A program made the position numbers and the translations under genes. From contig CM054151.1 of the NCBI GenBank assembly GCA_028751875.1, positions 39,290,911 through 39,354,910 of the forward strand: a stretch of DNA of 64,000 bases. Reading direction: 5' to 3'. The notes beneath the pieces were generated by a model. That model had not been told where the DNA came from, searched no databases, and worked only from the letters and a program-made list of their open reading frames with translations. Positions 22,640 to 34,728 of the stretch are shown here, one piece after another. Source of the stretch: Rapana venosa. Taxonomy: Eukaryota; Mollusca; Gastropoda; Neogastropoda; Muricidae. Position 1 is the stretch's first letter. Every line of letters begins with the position of its first letter.

Positions 22640-23550
22640 TCACATCATGTCGTCTGCTTCATCGCCATGTGCTCCCGTCCCCTTCATAAAGTCTCCCATT
22701 GTGATACAGAGCGCGTGCACATTAAACTCCACGCGAGTATCGGAACTTGAGAGGAAGAAAAGCATGAAGGTACAGCGCGACAGAAGCCCTTCCTGTCACC
22801 CAACTGCGCTCTTGTACTGACTTTGGCTTCGGTGGCCCGTAGCCTGTGCCAACCTTGGAATAGATTAAGCGCAGTTAGAGCGGACCATCGCTATAAATGG
22901 CGCTTTTCTAGCTTGTCGCGAAGAACGGATGCACCTGCCGTTGACACAGGCGTGATGCGGTTGGTGACAGGAACGTCTGCGCGCAGGTAGGGAGACTGTG
23001 GGCTATGTTCGAAACACTATTCGCCCGTGGTCTATCAGCCCTGTTTATTTTCTTTAACGCTTACGGGCAGCAACATTTCCTGAACTCTTTGAATTATAAA
23101 CACAGCAGTTGCGCGTGCAGAGACAAAACGAAGCGGCAGCAGCTGGCAGACACCTTTTGAAATTTAAACGGTTGTATTGTGGCGGAATGCGTCAGGCTGT
23201 GTGTCACGCACCCTGATGCACGCGACCCCAATGCCAACCGCACACCCGTTCGTGTCTTGTCAGGCGGGTGTGGTGCACCCACAGATTTTTTTAAATTATC
23301 ATTTTAACATCCTTTATTCATTCTTTTCACCAGCTACCACTTCCCTCTTCTTTTTTTCCATGGCACTTTCGAAAAAACCAAAACCCTCTTGTTCCACTAC
23401 AGGTCACTTGAGTTCGAGTGTTTTGTCCAGGGGTGGAGGTGGGTGGGTGGGTATAGGGATGCTGGGGACAAAACCGATTCAGAGGTCGTTAAGGAAGTGT
23501 GTAGCTTCCTGTGGCGATGAGCATTTTCACAGTCCTCCTTTCACATGGAT
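22640..23550. other. GC-richer block, no gene recognised
   Basis: More CpG than the flanks. A TATA-like CTATAAATGG lies at about 22891-22900 on the plus strand, with a donor-like CGCGCAGGTAGGG about 85 bases on. This could be a promoter and a non-coding first exon, but nothing coding follows. Confidence 0.25.
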
Positions 23551-23554
23551 CAGC

Positions 23555-23905
23555 TTATCTATTTATTTATTCTTTTATATCCAGGATAATGGAACAAGCA
23601 CTCATGTGCTTTTTTACATCAAGTCTCCGTGTGTATGCGGTTTTGTACATTCTGTCATCTGTTCCCACCGGCACACAATGGCCTACTCTTACGAAAAGCA
23701 GAACAGGATTTAACGTATGCCAAGATGTTCTGCCTGCGTTCGAACACAGGGCCTCGGTTTATAGTCTCATCCTTAAGACTTTTGGGGAGAGTGGCGTCTG
23801 CACTGATGTTAACTCCAGGGGAAAATATCCCCTTGAACGGGAATCGAACCCGGGTCGTCAGATTGCGAGCGCAATGTTCTGACCACTAGGCTATCTCGTC
23901 CCTTT
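23555..23905 (-). repeat. SINE-A, full length
   Basis: The best copy. On the minus strand: GGGACGAGATAGCCTAGTGG, then GGGTTCGATTCCCG (intact B box), TCAAGGGGATATTTTCCCC, GGATGAGACTATAAACCGAG, GCTTTTCGTAAGAGTAGGCC, GCCGGTGGGAACAGATGACA, hairpin AAGCACATGAGTGCTT, and TTCCATTATCCTGGATATAA with a short A/T tail. Confidence 0.93.
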
Positions 23906-24489
23906 CGTGTATATGTATAGAGAAGATCAGGAACGCACGTAAAATATTCTGTAATTCATATCAACATTGATAGCTCGACAAATTATACAAACTATATATT
24001 GACACGGGAAAGTGTTGTAGCATTTATAGATCATTCAGCACGCGGTCACGCCTCTTTTTCAGAACTCCTAAATTTCCGCGTCGTGGCAATGGAATCAACA
24101 AGGATCTTTATTAAAAACAACAACAACAACAACACAACAGGAAACCAAGGGCCTTTATGAATGAATGATGTATGGTGGGAGAAGGGAGGGGGGAAGACAT
24201 GAAAGTATGTCATGTCCACTCTATGTGATTGCAAAAAAACTAAACGCACAACCCCCCCCCCCCTCCCCCACCCCTCTTCATTGATTTTGTGTGGTATTTT
24301 ATGGTGGGGCTTGTAATACAGTTTTGGGGGATGATGGGTTGATTGAATGATAATTATTATTCTTTGTAAAAAAAATAACTTCTAGTGAATTTCTCGCTCC
24401 ATCCAATCCAGTGGTGATGTTTATAGTCACTGTCGACCACAGAAGCCATATGAGGGATATCCCTTTGTTGAGAAGTAAAGCTCAGATAT

Positions 24490-24690
24490 GTTTTCTTCTT
24501 TGTTTTTCTCGTTCCATGGCTAGAGCTCCGAAGTTAACCAATGGCGACATTTTGTGTATGCGACCATTTTTCTCGGCATGAAGGTAGGTGCATTCCGACT
24601 TCCCGGTTGATGTCTAAACACGACACTAGTTTGCATGCGTATGTTTTAACATTTTGTCATCCGTTCCTACCGGAACACCATGGCCTATTC
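24490..24690 (-). repeat. R8 copy and a SINE-A fragment
   Basis: 24490-24610 on the minus strand shows the R8 ends (GGGAAGTCGGAATGCAC and GGAGCTCTAGCCATGG) around a GCATACACAAAATGTCGCCA middle. 24645-24690 is a short SINE-A piece (GTTCCTACCGGAACACCATG). A GT tract follows at 24703-24758. Confidence 0.6.
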
Positions 24691-24702
24691 TTTTGAAAGA
24701 TT

Positions 24703-24746
<44 letters not shown>

Positions 24747-24759
24747 CGCGCGTGTGTGG

Positions 24760-25620
24760 ATCTATACTTTAATCACCTATTCCACATGGAACCTAACCCA
24801 GTTTATCGTCTTATGGGGAAAAGCAAGCACCCAGACCATTATTTTTTTCTCATGGTTTCAGTTGTGGATGGAGAATTCAGAGGATAGACATTGTGATTCC
24901 TAAAAGATGCATTAGTTCTAGACTACCAGAACTTTTTAACCACTAAGGCTCTTGCAGCTGACTCAGAAGACACACATGTATTCACAGACAGAAACAAAGG
25001 ATGACTTCTCTTTGGGTACGGAGTGAAACATACAGTACCAGTAACTGAAATGTCCTCCTTTTTATAATTTCTATTGGTTTAAATAGATTTTTATTCAGAA
25101 AAAAAATCAATATTATACACACACAAATTAAGAGCAATAACAAGCAAATAGCTTATGGCATGCTTGAAACATTATATTTTACTCATTTGATCCGGCAGCT
25201 AATGAGCATTAGTTATAAATCAACGTAGCATGAAGGTAGTGTTTTCCCGAACACCATTTTAGATCAGACATTCGAGAACAAGCTCTTCCCAAGCTGCAAC
25301 CATGCTCATATAGAAAGAAGGCAAAGAAACAGAAAAAACAAAACAAAATCCACCTACAACAACAACACCACTAACAAAACATCAAGAACTAAAAAGACCC
25401 CCCCCAAAAAAAAAAAAAAATTAAACATTTGTGAGGAAGAAACACAAAGACACTTGGAAAGGATCAATTGTTCCATACAGATTCTGTTGCTCTTTCACTA
25501 ACCATTTAGGAAATTGAACAACTAACTATAATGTATAATACACAATCTTCCTTACTTCTGTCCGATCATTTCTATTCGTTTCTAACCCCCCCCCCTCCCC
25601 CCGCTTTTTTGGTGGTCATT
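24760..25620. other. Intergenic, nothing recognised
   Basis: AT-rich with A runs; no exon or repeat copy recognised. Confidence 0.45.
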
Positions 25621-25621
25621 T

Positions 25622-25763
25622 GTATTATGCCCATTTTCTATCTGGCTCATTGTCTTGTACCGATTTTTTCCCTGGCTCATTGGATTGTGCTCACTTTCTC
25701 TCTGGCTCATTATATTTTGCCCGTTTTTCTCTCTGGCTCAATGTATTGAGCTCATTTTTTTTT
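25622..25763 (+). repeat. Minisatellite, about 31 bp, 4-5 copies
   Basis: Repeating TTCTCTCTGGCTCATT-like blocks separated by GTATTGTGCCCA variants. The frame it opens is hydrophobic but repetitive, so it is not called a gene. Confidence 0.8.
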
Positions 25764-26558
25764 CTCTGGTGTACCAGTCCTTTCACCAGCATTTTGTGGA
25801 TTACTTCTTTCCATGGAGTGTACTCTAGGCATTGGTGATCTTTTTCGCTTTTAATTGATACCTGCTCTCGCTGCAGTCTACGATATTGAGTAGAGCACAC
25901 TACAAGTTCCGTTTCAGATTCTCTTTATAATTGTTATTTTATTATATTTTCAGATTTACTAAGCAATTTGCATGCATTCGGTCTGGTGTCACTATTGTGA
26001 TTTTGTGTGGGTTTTTCCACCTCTTGTGGGCTGAAATTAGTATAAGACAAAACTACAACAATTATACGTCACACTTTGCCAACAGTGTTTGCATCCAAAG
26101 CATTTCTTTAAAAAATCATTTTAAGCAGCAACCTCCATTTATGTAAACAGCGACAAATCTTTCATTTTTGTTTGTGAATGTGTTGATGGTAATTTCAAAT
26201 AAATATTAAAGCAAATCACTGTTAATTCTGAAACCCCTTATTTCGCCAGTAAGCCTCCAAAGTGGCTGGCTAGGGCTGGGGCACGTTATCTCAATATTGA
26301 CCAGAGAGGACACATCAAAAATCAAGTTCATTTCTTTTATCTTGATACAGCTGTGGTTTCAGAATTTGCAGTCATAAGTAAGCCTGGGCCTAATGTGATG
26401 TTGTCCATCATTTGTTTGTTTAATGCCTTTTCAGTTCTCAGTTTTGAAAAGTGGATATGAATGAAGATGGTGTTTTCGGCACGAGTGCTGAAATGGTAGA
26501 CTCAAGTTTGGTCTAAAAACTTGACTACATGTGCGTTAACATTCCTTTAGTCAGCGAT

Positions 26559-26594
<36 letters not shown>

Positions 26595-28450
26595 TCCCTT
26601 ATCAGTGTTCCTGACATTTTATCCATCTATCTCTGTCAGTCCATCTTGTTTTCTTTTCTCTGTCCACAAAGTAAATCTATACCCAATCTGCACAGATTCC
26701 CTGGCCCATACCAAAACACTGTGGGGACAAACGACCCCTGACACTAATGACATGCTTCACGGCACAATAGGGAAAGCGTAAAGCACCAGGCCAATTCAGG
26801 TCCCATCACTCACAAACACCACAAAAGAGAGCGAGAGGAAATCAGGAGGATGACGATTTGACATAGGTGTCGCTATGCTCCGCAGGGGGAGAGAAGGTCC
26901 TGTTAGAGGGACAGTGACGGGATTGGAGAGCTCTGCCATTTTTTGCCCGTAGGGGGTGGGGAGGGGGGCAGAGAGAAAACCCCATAGGTCCTTATCACTC
27001 TTTAACTAGGGCTTGTTTGGAGGGAGTTGTGTCACTATTCTCGCTGCCACAGACACCAGGCGCTATCGTTCTCACCTTATGCTGACACCGGTTACATGCA
27101 TGAAAATCCGTTAGGAGCCTGCCTCCATTCGCTTTGATTGGCTGGTTAGGGCTGGGGCACGATGGGAAGCCTCGGAGGGTCGTTTATGGCGGAACAGTTA
27201 TTCGCGGGCAGACGTCAACTCTTTTGTGTGGGGGTGTTGTTTTTCCGCCTGCCACAGTGTGTGTGGTGACAGCCACACCTATTGACAGGTTGTGTCAAAG
27301 GCTGTTCCCCATTCACACTCCTGAATTGCCGCTGCCCGAAAGGGTAAAACACACACACACTGCAGGGAGATTCACAAGGCCATGCTAAACAAAAATACCG
27401 TTGAAGGGCTGGGTTAAGTTCCTTTCCAGTTTATCCTTCTTTATGGGTAGGAAAAGGAGAAAATGTGTGCGTTAAAAGTCGGCCTCTTTTGTTCTTCCTT
27501 TATCTAAATGATGCCATGCTATGAAGTACTGATAAAAGAGCTTTGCAGCTTTACAAGCCATGATTTCGGAGCTTTAAGGTCCAAGAAGCCGCTGCTTCCT
27601 TCGAGAAGAGATGATAATCTCGTCTCACACCTGCCAGTTTTTAATGGCAGTGGACACAGTGGAAAGGATGTGTGGTATGTTTCTTGGGTAGAAGAAATCT
27701 TGGGATTGAAAACGTAATTTTGGATTTTAATGTGATTTTTTTCGCCTGTACGCAACACACACACCGCGCGCGCGCGCAGGTACGCGTGAATGCACAAACA
27801 ATATATAACAGCACATGTTAAATTTGGTAAAATCAGTTTGTGTAGGGCCATGATGGATGAAGGGCAGGTGTTAGCAAGTCAACAACAAACAAACAAAAAC
27901 CAAGCAACAGTTATCCTGTAAGTCGGAGAATTGGTGAACCTCTGGGCTAGTCGAGGAACGAAACCACCACCAACAAAAAACAACACCCCCTCCCCCTCCA
28001 AACAAGCAACAACAACAACAACAAACCCTCCGATAAAACCCAACAGAATTTTTTTGAAACCCACAAAAAGACATCAACAAAAACAAAAACTGACCAACCA
28101 AGGAAAAACGAAATAAAGACAAGCAATAACTCGAATATGTGAAGCAAACTGTAACCCTACAAACTAGATTAATTCCAATACAACGGGTATACACTGACAA
28201 AATTCAATAAACTAAAACACGAAAAAGAACCCTGGCCCATTCACAGAACACTCTGGCAAACAAACTGACAGCTCATGACAGACTGAGATCTCAAGATGCC
28301 ACCTTTAACAAAATGGATCTTTTTTCTTCTTTTCTCACACTGTCAGAAAACGTTGGGTTTTTTTTCATTTGGTTGTTTGAATCTGCGCACAAGTGTCTCT
28401 TCAGAACAAAGGCTCTGACTGCAACGGTTTTCTTCTCGAAGAGTTGAAAG
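25764..28450. other. Intergenic, nothing coding recognised
   Basis: 26560-26591 is a CA tract. 26262-26285 and 27139-27164 share GGCTGG.TAGGGCTGGGGCACG. 26820-27400 is GC-richer. Low-complexity AAC sequence lies at 27880-28100. No splice-bounded coding exon found by eye. Confidence 0.4.
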
Positions 28451-28474
28451 TAATAATAATAATAATAATAATAA

Positions 28475-28505
<31 letters not shown>

Positions 28506-28575
28506 AAGAAGAAGAAGAAGAAATGAAATCTATATAGTGCTCAGCTAAAATAAATGGAATCTATACAGCGTTCAT
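28451..28575 (+). repeat. AAT/AAG array and R3 fragment
   Basis: 28452-28477 is AAT, 28478-28522 is AAG repeats. The following ATGAAATCTATATAGTGCTC and ATGGAATCTATACAGCGTTC are two short R3 starts. Confidence 0.75.
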
Positions 28576-29044
28576 GATACAATTTCAAGTTTTCAGTGGT
28601 AATAAAAGTTCATAATTACTTGCTGGTGTAAGTCAGTAAAAACAACAACAAACAACTACAATAAAAAACAAAACACAAAAAACCCGACGCATTCTTCAGT
28701 GAAGTGAGACACATCTGCTGCAAACGTAAATCAGCTAGTTTCATGACTGTGGTTACCTGCGGAATATACAAATTCAGTTGGCAAATTCGAAATGGCTTCT
28801 TCTGGATTGAACAAAGCAATGCTGTTGTTGCACGGCGTTTGCCAGGTTAAGTACCTCTGGGATCACTTTCTCTATGCCCGCTGTCGGCAGTTTTTTATGA
28901 AATAAAAAGAATAAATTTCCAGGGCATGAACTGCACTGAGCTGTGTGGACCTACTAGTAACATGCCTAGACTTCAGTCATCTGAGCTTATTGGTGGTGGG
29001 GTGTCTCACCATCCCTTCACAAACAGCATCGTTCTCAAATCCCC

Positions 29045-29268
29045 CTAAAAGTCCTTCGGATGAGACTATATAAACCGAGGCCCCGTGTGCGAACGCACGC
29101 AGAACATCTTGCGCTCACGTTAAATCCTGTTCCGCTTTTCGTAAGAGTAGGCCATTGTGTGCCGGTGGGAACATATGACAATTTACAAAACCGCATACAT
29201 ACGGGGGCTGGATGTAAAAAAGGACATAAGTGCTTATTCCATTATCCTCGATATAAAAGAATTTTTAA
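29045..29268 (+). repeat. SINE-A, 5' truncated at the core
   Basis: Begins AAAAGTCCTTCGGATGAGAC, then CGAACGCACGCAGAACATCT, CGCTTTTCGTAAGAGTAGGC, GCCGGTGGGAACATATGACA, GGACATAAGTGCTT (hairpin with one broken pair), TTCCATTATCCTCGATATAA. The head is missing. A TATC array (29289-29316) follows. Confidence 0.88.
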
Positions 29269-29316
29269 AAATCTGTTAAAAAGTAATATCTATCTATCTA
29301 TCTATCTATCTATCTG

Positions 29317-30890
29317 AGTTATCATCCCACCCAATTTTTACAATTTTCATGGTAGCCAGAACAAAATGTGCTGTAGACCGTTTTAGCACCCCCACCCCCA
29401 GCCCGCACCTTCTCCCCAAGACTTGATTGAAAAAGGTAGGAGAATAGACTGGGAAGGCGAGAAGAAGCACAAAAGAAAGGGGAAAAAACCCCAGACAGAA
29501 ACAAAAGAGAATGATAGAAAGGGGGAAATTTCCAGCAAAGAATTTCCGGCAGGTGGGGGATACTGCTTGTGCTAAAAGACGTCCCAGTACAGGCAGGCCC
29601 ACAGGGGGGAAGGACATTAACAACAAAGTCCTCCTGAATTACATCTGCAAGTGTTTCACTACAGTCCAGAGACTGGTGGGATAACATTCAAGCGCAGATA
29701 ATCAAGCCCTCTAACAGTGCCCCCTCCCATCCCCACACTCCCCACCACCTGCTGCCTCTTCCACCTTTCAGTTCTGGCACCACTGGCCTCTCTGACCCCA
29801 GTCCAGCCCCCCACGCTGTCTGTATCGGCAGCATTCGTTCTGCCATTAGCAACCAACGCAAACCATGATCACTTCCCCCACCTCTGGCGCAAGTCGTAAA
29901 TACCTACAGACTGCTCTCCTCCTCCTGCTCTGACTCTTCCCGCTCGCTCGCCCCAGATAACAATAGCTGTAACGGATTGTCCCACCCCAAATCGGGATAA
30001 TGAGTGGGCTGAGGAGGAGTCCACCTCATTATCTTATCAATGCCTGCTCGTGGTCATCATTGGTCAAGCCACGCCTTTGAGCGGGTCAGTACAGCGCGCT
30101 GGACAGCTGTCATGCCTTGCTCCGCGGGCTTTTCGGAGGCCAGGCCTTGGTTGCATCGAACGTGTCAAGGCAGACGGCTATCGCGCTTGCAGTCTGATGT
30201 CATTAACACGCCTTATTAATCCATCCTCCCCCTTCTGTACCCCGGGGAGTCGGGAGGGAACCTCAAGGGGTGATTAGTGTCAGGGAGAGAGAGGGAGAGG
30301 GGGAGAGAGGGAGAGGGGACGCCACAGACTCAGCGGTTCTAGACAGACGGTAGAGCTGAGGGGGAATGGCGTTGTGGGGGTTGCACGTGCAGGTGATTGT
30401 GTCATCATTGTGTGTGCTGCTGTTGGGCTCAATGAGTGACTGCAGGCAGGACATCTGGAGAGCCTGACTGTCAGGGCCTGCATCTGATCACATTCACAAG
30501 GAAACCCGTGTCAGAGAGATTGGGCTTATTCCATTTTTTCCCCGTTATGAAATTGGTTCCAGAATAGGACTCAACAGGATAAGGAACCGAGTTGCTTTGA
30601 AAACTTTGGAGCTGTAGATTTACAGGAGTGATTTCTCTTCTTCCTTTTCATGTGTGTCTTCATCATCTACTTTACTCTATAGCATTCCTTTCTTTAAGGT
30701 GTTTCTTTCTTTCCCTTTTTTGTGTTTTGTATCTTGATAGTCGAAAAAAAAAATATCGATGAAAATTAAGTTGCAGAGGCAGTACAAAATGGTTTTATAT
30801 CTCTTGAGTTTAGTTTAAACCAATCCAATTCAATCTTGTTGTTTATAGCCCCGCCGACTACAGAGTCTATGTTTATTTTATTTATTTCAT
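29317..30890. other. Intergenic; GC-richer block at 29.9-30.3 kb
   Basis: No coding exon recognised. 29945-30130 holds AACAATAG, GGGATAATGAG, TTATCTTATC (GATA-type), ATTGG, CCACGCC and CAGCTGTC within under 200 bp, about 3 kb upstream of the Hes-like gene. It is a possible enhancer by motif density only. Confidence 0.3.
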
Positions 30891-31046
30891 TAATTCCTTT
30901 ACTTTGAGAATAATGGAATAAGCATTCATGTGCTTTTTTCACCAGTCCCGGTGTGTATGCAGTTTTGTAAATTTTGTCATCCGTTCCCACCGGCACTTAC
31001 TTCCGAAAAGCGGAACGGGTTTTAATGTGTGCGCAAGATATCAGGG
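30890..31046 (-). repeat. SINE-A, 3' half
   Basis: Minus strand: CCGCTTTTCGGAAGTAAGTG, GCCGGTGGGAACGGATGACA, GGACTGGTGAAAAAAGC, AAGCACATGAATGCTT (one hairpin pair broken), TTCCATTATTCTCAAAGTAA. Confidence 0.82.
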
Positions 31047-31258
31047 CTGTCACCTGGTAAGTTTAAACAGAATCTTATTCAGAAAATCATACATACACAC
31101 ACCTACACTACAGCAAAAGCAAGCAAAAACTTGTAGTGTTATTGAACACACTACAGGTTTCGTGCACTACATAATTATATCAAAATCTGTTTGTTTGGGG
31201 GTTGTTGTTTTTTTGGTGTTTTTTTTTTAGCTCTGACACTTTTTTTTTGGTGGTCTTG

Positions 31259-31490
31259 AGTATCACGTGTTTACATGGTTTTTAATTATCACATATTTAC
31301 ATGATTACCACGTGATTACGTGGTTTTAATTGTCACGTATTTACATGTTTTAATTAAGATATGTTTACATGTTTTAATTACATGTTTACTTGGTTTCGAT
31401 TATCGCATGTTTACACGGTTTTACTTACCGGGTACCACTTGTTTACGTGCTTTTTTTCACCACATGTATACATGCTTTTAATCATATGTC
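31259..31490 (+). repeat. Degenerate 25-30 bp array rich in TGTTTAC
   Basis: About nine loose copies of CACGTGTTTACATGGTTTTA-like units with ATTA spacers. TGTTTAC or ATTTAC recurs at each unit, together with several CACGTG or CATGTG words. It lies about 1.9 kb upstream of the Hes-like promoter. Confidence 0.65.
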
Positions 31491-31751
31491 TCATTGGTTC
31501 TTGGTCCCTCCTACTTCTCTGTCTCATCACAACACGCGGCTGCTTATAGGCCTAACGCTTTTCTCAAATGCACCCCCCCCCCCCCCACCCCCTTCCTCTC
31601 TCTCTCTCTCTCTCTCCCCGCTCTCGCTCCCTCCTCTCCCCCTCCCCCCTCTCTCTCACTACCTCATCTCCCATGCTCTGTGAATCTTAGCCTCATGGCC
31701 TCGAAAAAGCGTGTCACAGGAACTAAACAAGGGAATGGTATCTAGATAGAT

Positions 31752-31941
31752 ATCAGAAAGCCACTCTGATAGGCAAATTATACACAGTCAGACAGGAAAA
31801 GAAAAAAAATGGGTGGCGCTGCTCTTGTGGCGTCGCGCTCTCCTCGGGGAAAGTGGCCCGAATTTCATGCAGAGAAATCTGCCGTGACTTAAAGTGGTAT
31901 ACAATACAATATAATACAATACAGTACAATACAATTCAATA
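31752..31941 (+). repeat. SINE-B, 3' half with ACAAT tail
   Basis: GAAAGCCACTCTGATAGGCA, GGTGGCGCTGCTCTTGTGGC, CCCGAATTTCATGCAGAG, AATCTGCCGTGACTTAAAGT, then an ATACA/ACAAT repeat tail instead of the AAAT tail of the copies at 17 and 18 kb. Confidence 0.85.
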
Positions 31942-32269
31942 CTCCAAAACAATACTACATAGTATATACAATTTTGTTTATTATTGACAAAAATGTAAAT
32001 AGTTGTGATACAGTCTGAAAAGAAATTTTGCTGTGCTTCATACTCTTTTAACATCGATTTGAACATTGTACTGACGGTAACACGGGCGCGCGCGCGCGCG
32101 TGCACACACACACACGCACACACACACATACACACACATGCACACATTACAGAGAAGGTGGGGTGGGGTGGGATACAGCCATTTAAAAAAAATCTGTTCA
32201 GTTCATGAAATGACTAGACTCCATAGCCAGTATTATTCAAACTGTTAAAGAAAAGGAGAGCAACAACAA

Positions 32270-32611
32270 CAAACAAAGAACCCCCCACCCCCCACCCAAA
32301 CCTATCATCACCATCATAATTGTCGTTGTCATCATCAACAATGTAACAATATCAATAAGGATAACAATGGTAGCAATAATATTGATGATGATAGTTATGA
32401 TAACGATAATTATGATACCAATAATAATAATAATAATAATAATAATGATGATGATGATAGGAGATGGTAGTAGTAGTAGTAGTAGTAGTAGTGATAATAA
32501 TAATTTGAAGAAGGATAACAGTTCATGAATATTTAATTAAACATTTTACACACACACACACACACACGTGCACGCACGCGCGCGCTTGTAATGGTTGTGG
32601 TGGAGGTGGAG

Positions 32612-32653
<42 letters not shown>

Positions 32654-32745
32654 ATAGTGATAATGGTATAATAATACTACAAAGAAAGATAACCGATGAT
32701 GAATATTTGATTTAACATTACACACACACACACACACACACACGC
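32270..32745. repeat. Trinucleotide and CA microsatellites
   Basis: ATA/ATG repeats (32280-32515), CA (32547-32570), AGT (32612-32652) and CA again (32718-32742). No gene seen. Confidence 0.9.
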
Positions 32746-33024
32746 TAGACCTACAGGCCTCAGTTTCAGTAACCAAAACCTAAAACATCTCAGTGAACTG
32801 AAACTGGACAGCAACAGCAACGACATTAACGTCCAGTCATCTGCCACTAGTCACCAGTCCCTTCCCCTATCGCCGCCACAGTCACCTCAGCGAACCACTA
32901 ATGTCAGTCTGCTTGACAAAGGGAACATCTGTTCCTGCCATGGCCAGCAGAGCTGTGGCTAACAGCGGAGTGTAGCCAAAATTCCTTTGCGCAACCAAAC
33001 CATTGAGAAAAGAAGACACCCGAC

Positions 33025-33175
33025 CAGCTGTTGGGAGAGGCGCGTGCCGATACATGAAACGCGCGCTGATTGGTCGAGAGTGGCGGTACGCTGTGTGTCA
33101 CGGGCAGGTCGCACGCGCCTTCGCAGGGCCTCAGCTGAATAAATAGCCAGAAACCACCATGTCTGCTACACGTTC
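33025..33175 (+). promoter_or_regulatory. Proximal promoter of the Hes-like gene
   Basis: GC-rich, repeat-free sequence directly upstream of the first exon. It contains CAGCTG (33025-33030), a class-C site CGCGTG (33041-33046, CACGCG on the other strand), an inverted CCAAT box ATTGG (33069-33073), a second CACGCG (33112-33117), CAGCTG (33132-33137) and a TATA-like AATAAATAG (33138-33146). Transcription would start near 33165-33180. CACGCG is the preferred site of Hes-type repressors, so negative autoregulation is plausible but inferred. I see no GTGGGAA/TTCCCAC Su(H) core in the 300 bp upstream. Confidence 0.55.
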
Positions 33176-33256
33176 TCTCCGTTGAGAACTTTTGGAGTCG
33201 AGAGCGAGCCTGGTGTGTGTGTGAGAATCAAACTTGTGTTTGATCGAAAAACAAGG

Positions 33257-33388
33257 ATGGAGATTCAGTTAGTCCATACAACGGGCAGTCCATCACGACA
33301 TGACTCGGATTCAGAATCATCCTACGACAAAAATCGGCACTTGAAATCATCTTCCGAAATGGCTTTGCATAGAAAACAATCCCGAAGG
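33257..33388 (+). CDS. Hes/E(spl)-like bHLH-Orange repressor, exon 1
   Basis: First of three coding exons (33257-33388, 34935-35027, 37051-38430) that join in phase 0 to a 534-residue protein. The start is the ATG at 33257; the frame is open further 5', but no upstream ATG lies in frame before the inferred transcription start. The exon gives residues 1-44, a Ser/Asp/His-rich leader (HDSDSESSYDKNRHLKSSSE) ending QSRR, and stops at donor AGG|GTAAGC, just before the basic region. An exon break near the basic region is usual in Hes genes. Such proteins are nuclear repressors, usually Notch targets, that bind N-box or class-C DNA and recruit co-repressors. Nothing here contradicts that, but the leader itself is not diagnostic. 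Confidence 0.72.
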
Positions 33389-33966
33389 GTAAGCGACTTT
33401 TGGTGTATTTTAACTCTGTTAATCGAGCTTTTCTTAACTCAGTCATGTCTACTTTCGTTATTGTTGTTTTAATCAACAAATTGCTGTTTATGTTAATGGT
33501 ATTAAGTAGTTTTTGTCGTTGTGTAGAATCAGTTTGATAATTTTCATCATCAAGTCAAAATTGAAAAAAACAAACACAACAACATCACAAGTGCGTGAGT
33601 GCACGTGTTGGGGCCCCAGAGAGGAAGACTGAGGGAACAAAGAGATTTTGAAATAGCGTTTGGGGTTCTTCCACCCGCGCCACGAGGATATTGGGGGGTG
33701 AGGGGTAGGAGGTTATGAAAAAAAAAGGGGTAGGGGGCTTTGAGGGGGTGGGGGTGGGGGAGGGGTGATATTAGATACTACAATCTGTTTCGGGTGCTTC
33801 AGGTAGAAAAGTCTTTGTAGTTGGGAGAAGAAGAAGGCAAGGATAGAGAGTTGTCTTGACATGGTTTTTGGCCACGCGCTCCAGTTTGTTATTTTGTGTT
33901 TAAATAAATGATTGCTGTCAATGCCACCATGTTCGAAAGCAAAATAAAATCTCGAGTCTGTCTAGC

Positions 33967-34017
<51 letters not shown>

Positions 34018-34112
34018 GTATGCCATGTGTGTGTGTGTCTTATGTGTGTGTGTGTTCCTTGTTTTTTTTCTTGTGGTAAACCATAAAGGTGGTTGAGCTG
34101 TACAAAGAACTT

Positions 34113-34210
34113 CCATTAAATATTCAAAGCTAACAACTTAGACAAGTAATAGCAGAAGTCCCATTAAATATTCAAAGCTAACAACTTAGACAAAGGTAAT
34201 AGCAGAAGTC
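34113..34210 (+). repeat. Tandem duplication, 48-50 bp
   Basis: CCATTAAATATTCAAAGCTA begins at 34113 and 34161. The copies differ only by a two-base insertion (GACAAG versus GACAAAGG). Confidence 0.95.
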
Positions 34211-34644
34211 GCTGTAAACTTTGACAAGAACACACGTTTGCTTATTACATAAGGAATTCATTTTCTTTGAATCATCTTTAAGGGATGACAGAAAGGATTT
34301 TAAACTTGCAGTATGTGGAACAGAGCCAACGATAAATAGAAATAAGATCATCACTCAGTTTTTACCTTATATAAACTCTCCCAATGTTAGTTTTTTTCCC
34401 CATAGCTGTCTTGTTTTGAAAGAAGTTGGTTTTCATGTTGTGGAAGCCCAGTAGGGGGGGAGGGGGGGGGGGGGGGGGGCGTGAGACTGGGTGATGTGAT
34501 CAGCTACTTGAAGTGGTGTTTAATCAGCATGTCGCTTATGTAGTCCATTTACAGGGAAGAACAAGGCGAAATTGATCAAATATTTAATATAATACACCCA
34601 ACCCAGATAAAGAAATGCATTGAACATAACAGTTAACACGCGCG

Positions 34645-34645
<1 letters not shown>

Positions 34646-34725
<80 letters not shown>
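34646..34725. repeat. CA microsatellite, about 80 bp
   Basis: Uninterrupted CA dinucleotides in intron 1 of the Hes-like gene. Confidence 0.97.

Positions 34726-34728
<3 letters not shown>

Noticed and set aside
22256..22750. A 164-codon Pro/His-rich plus-strand frame
   Set aside because: Spans a C run and the second direct repeat; the composition is due to C tracts, and there is no homology or splice support.
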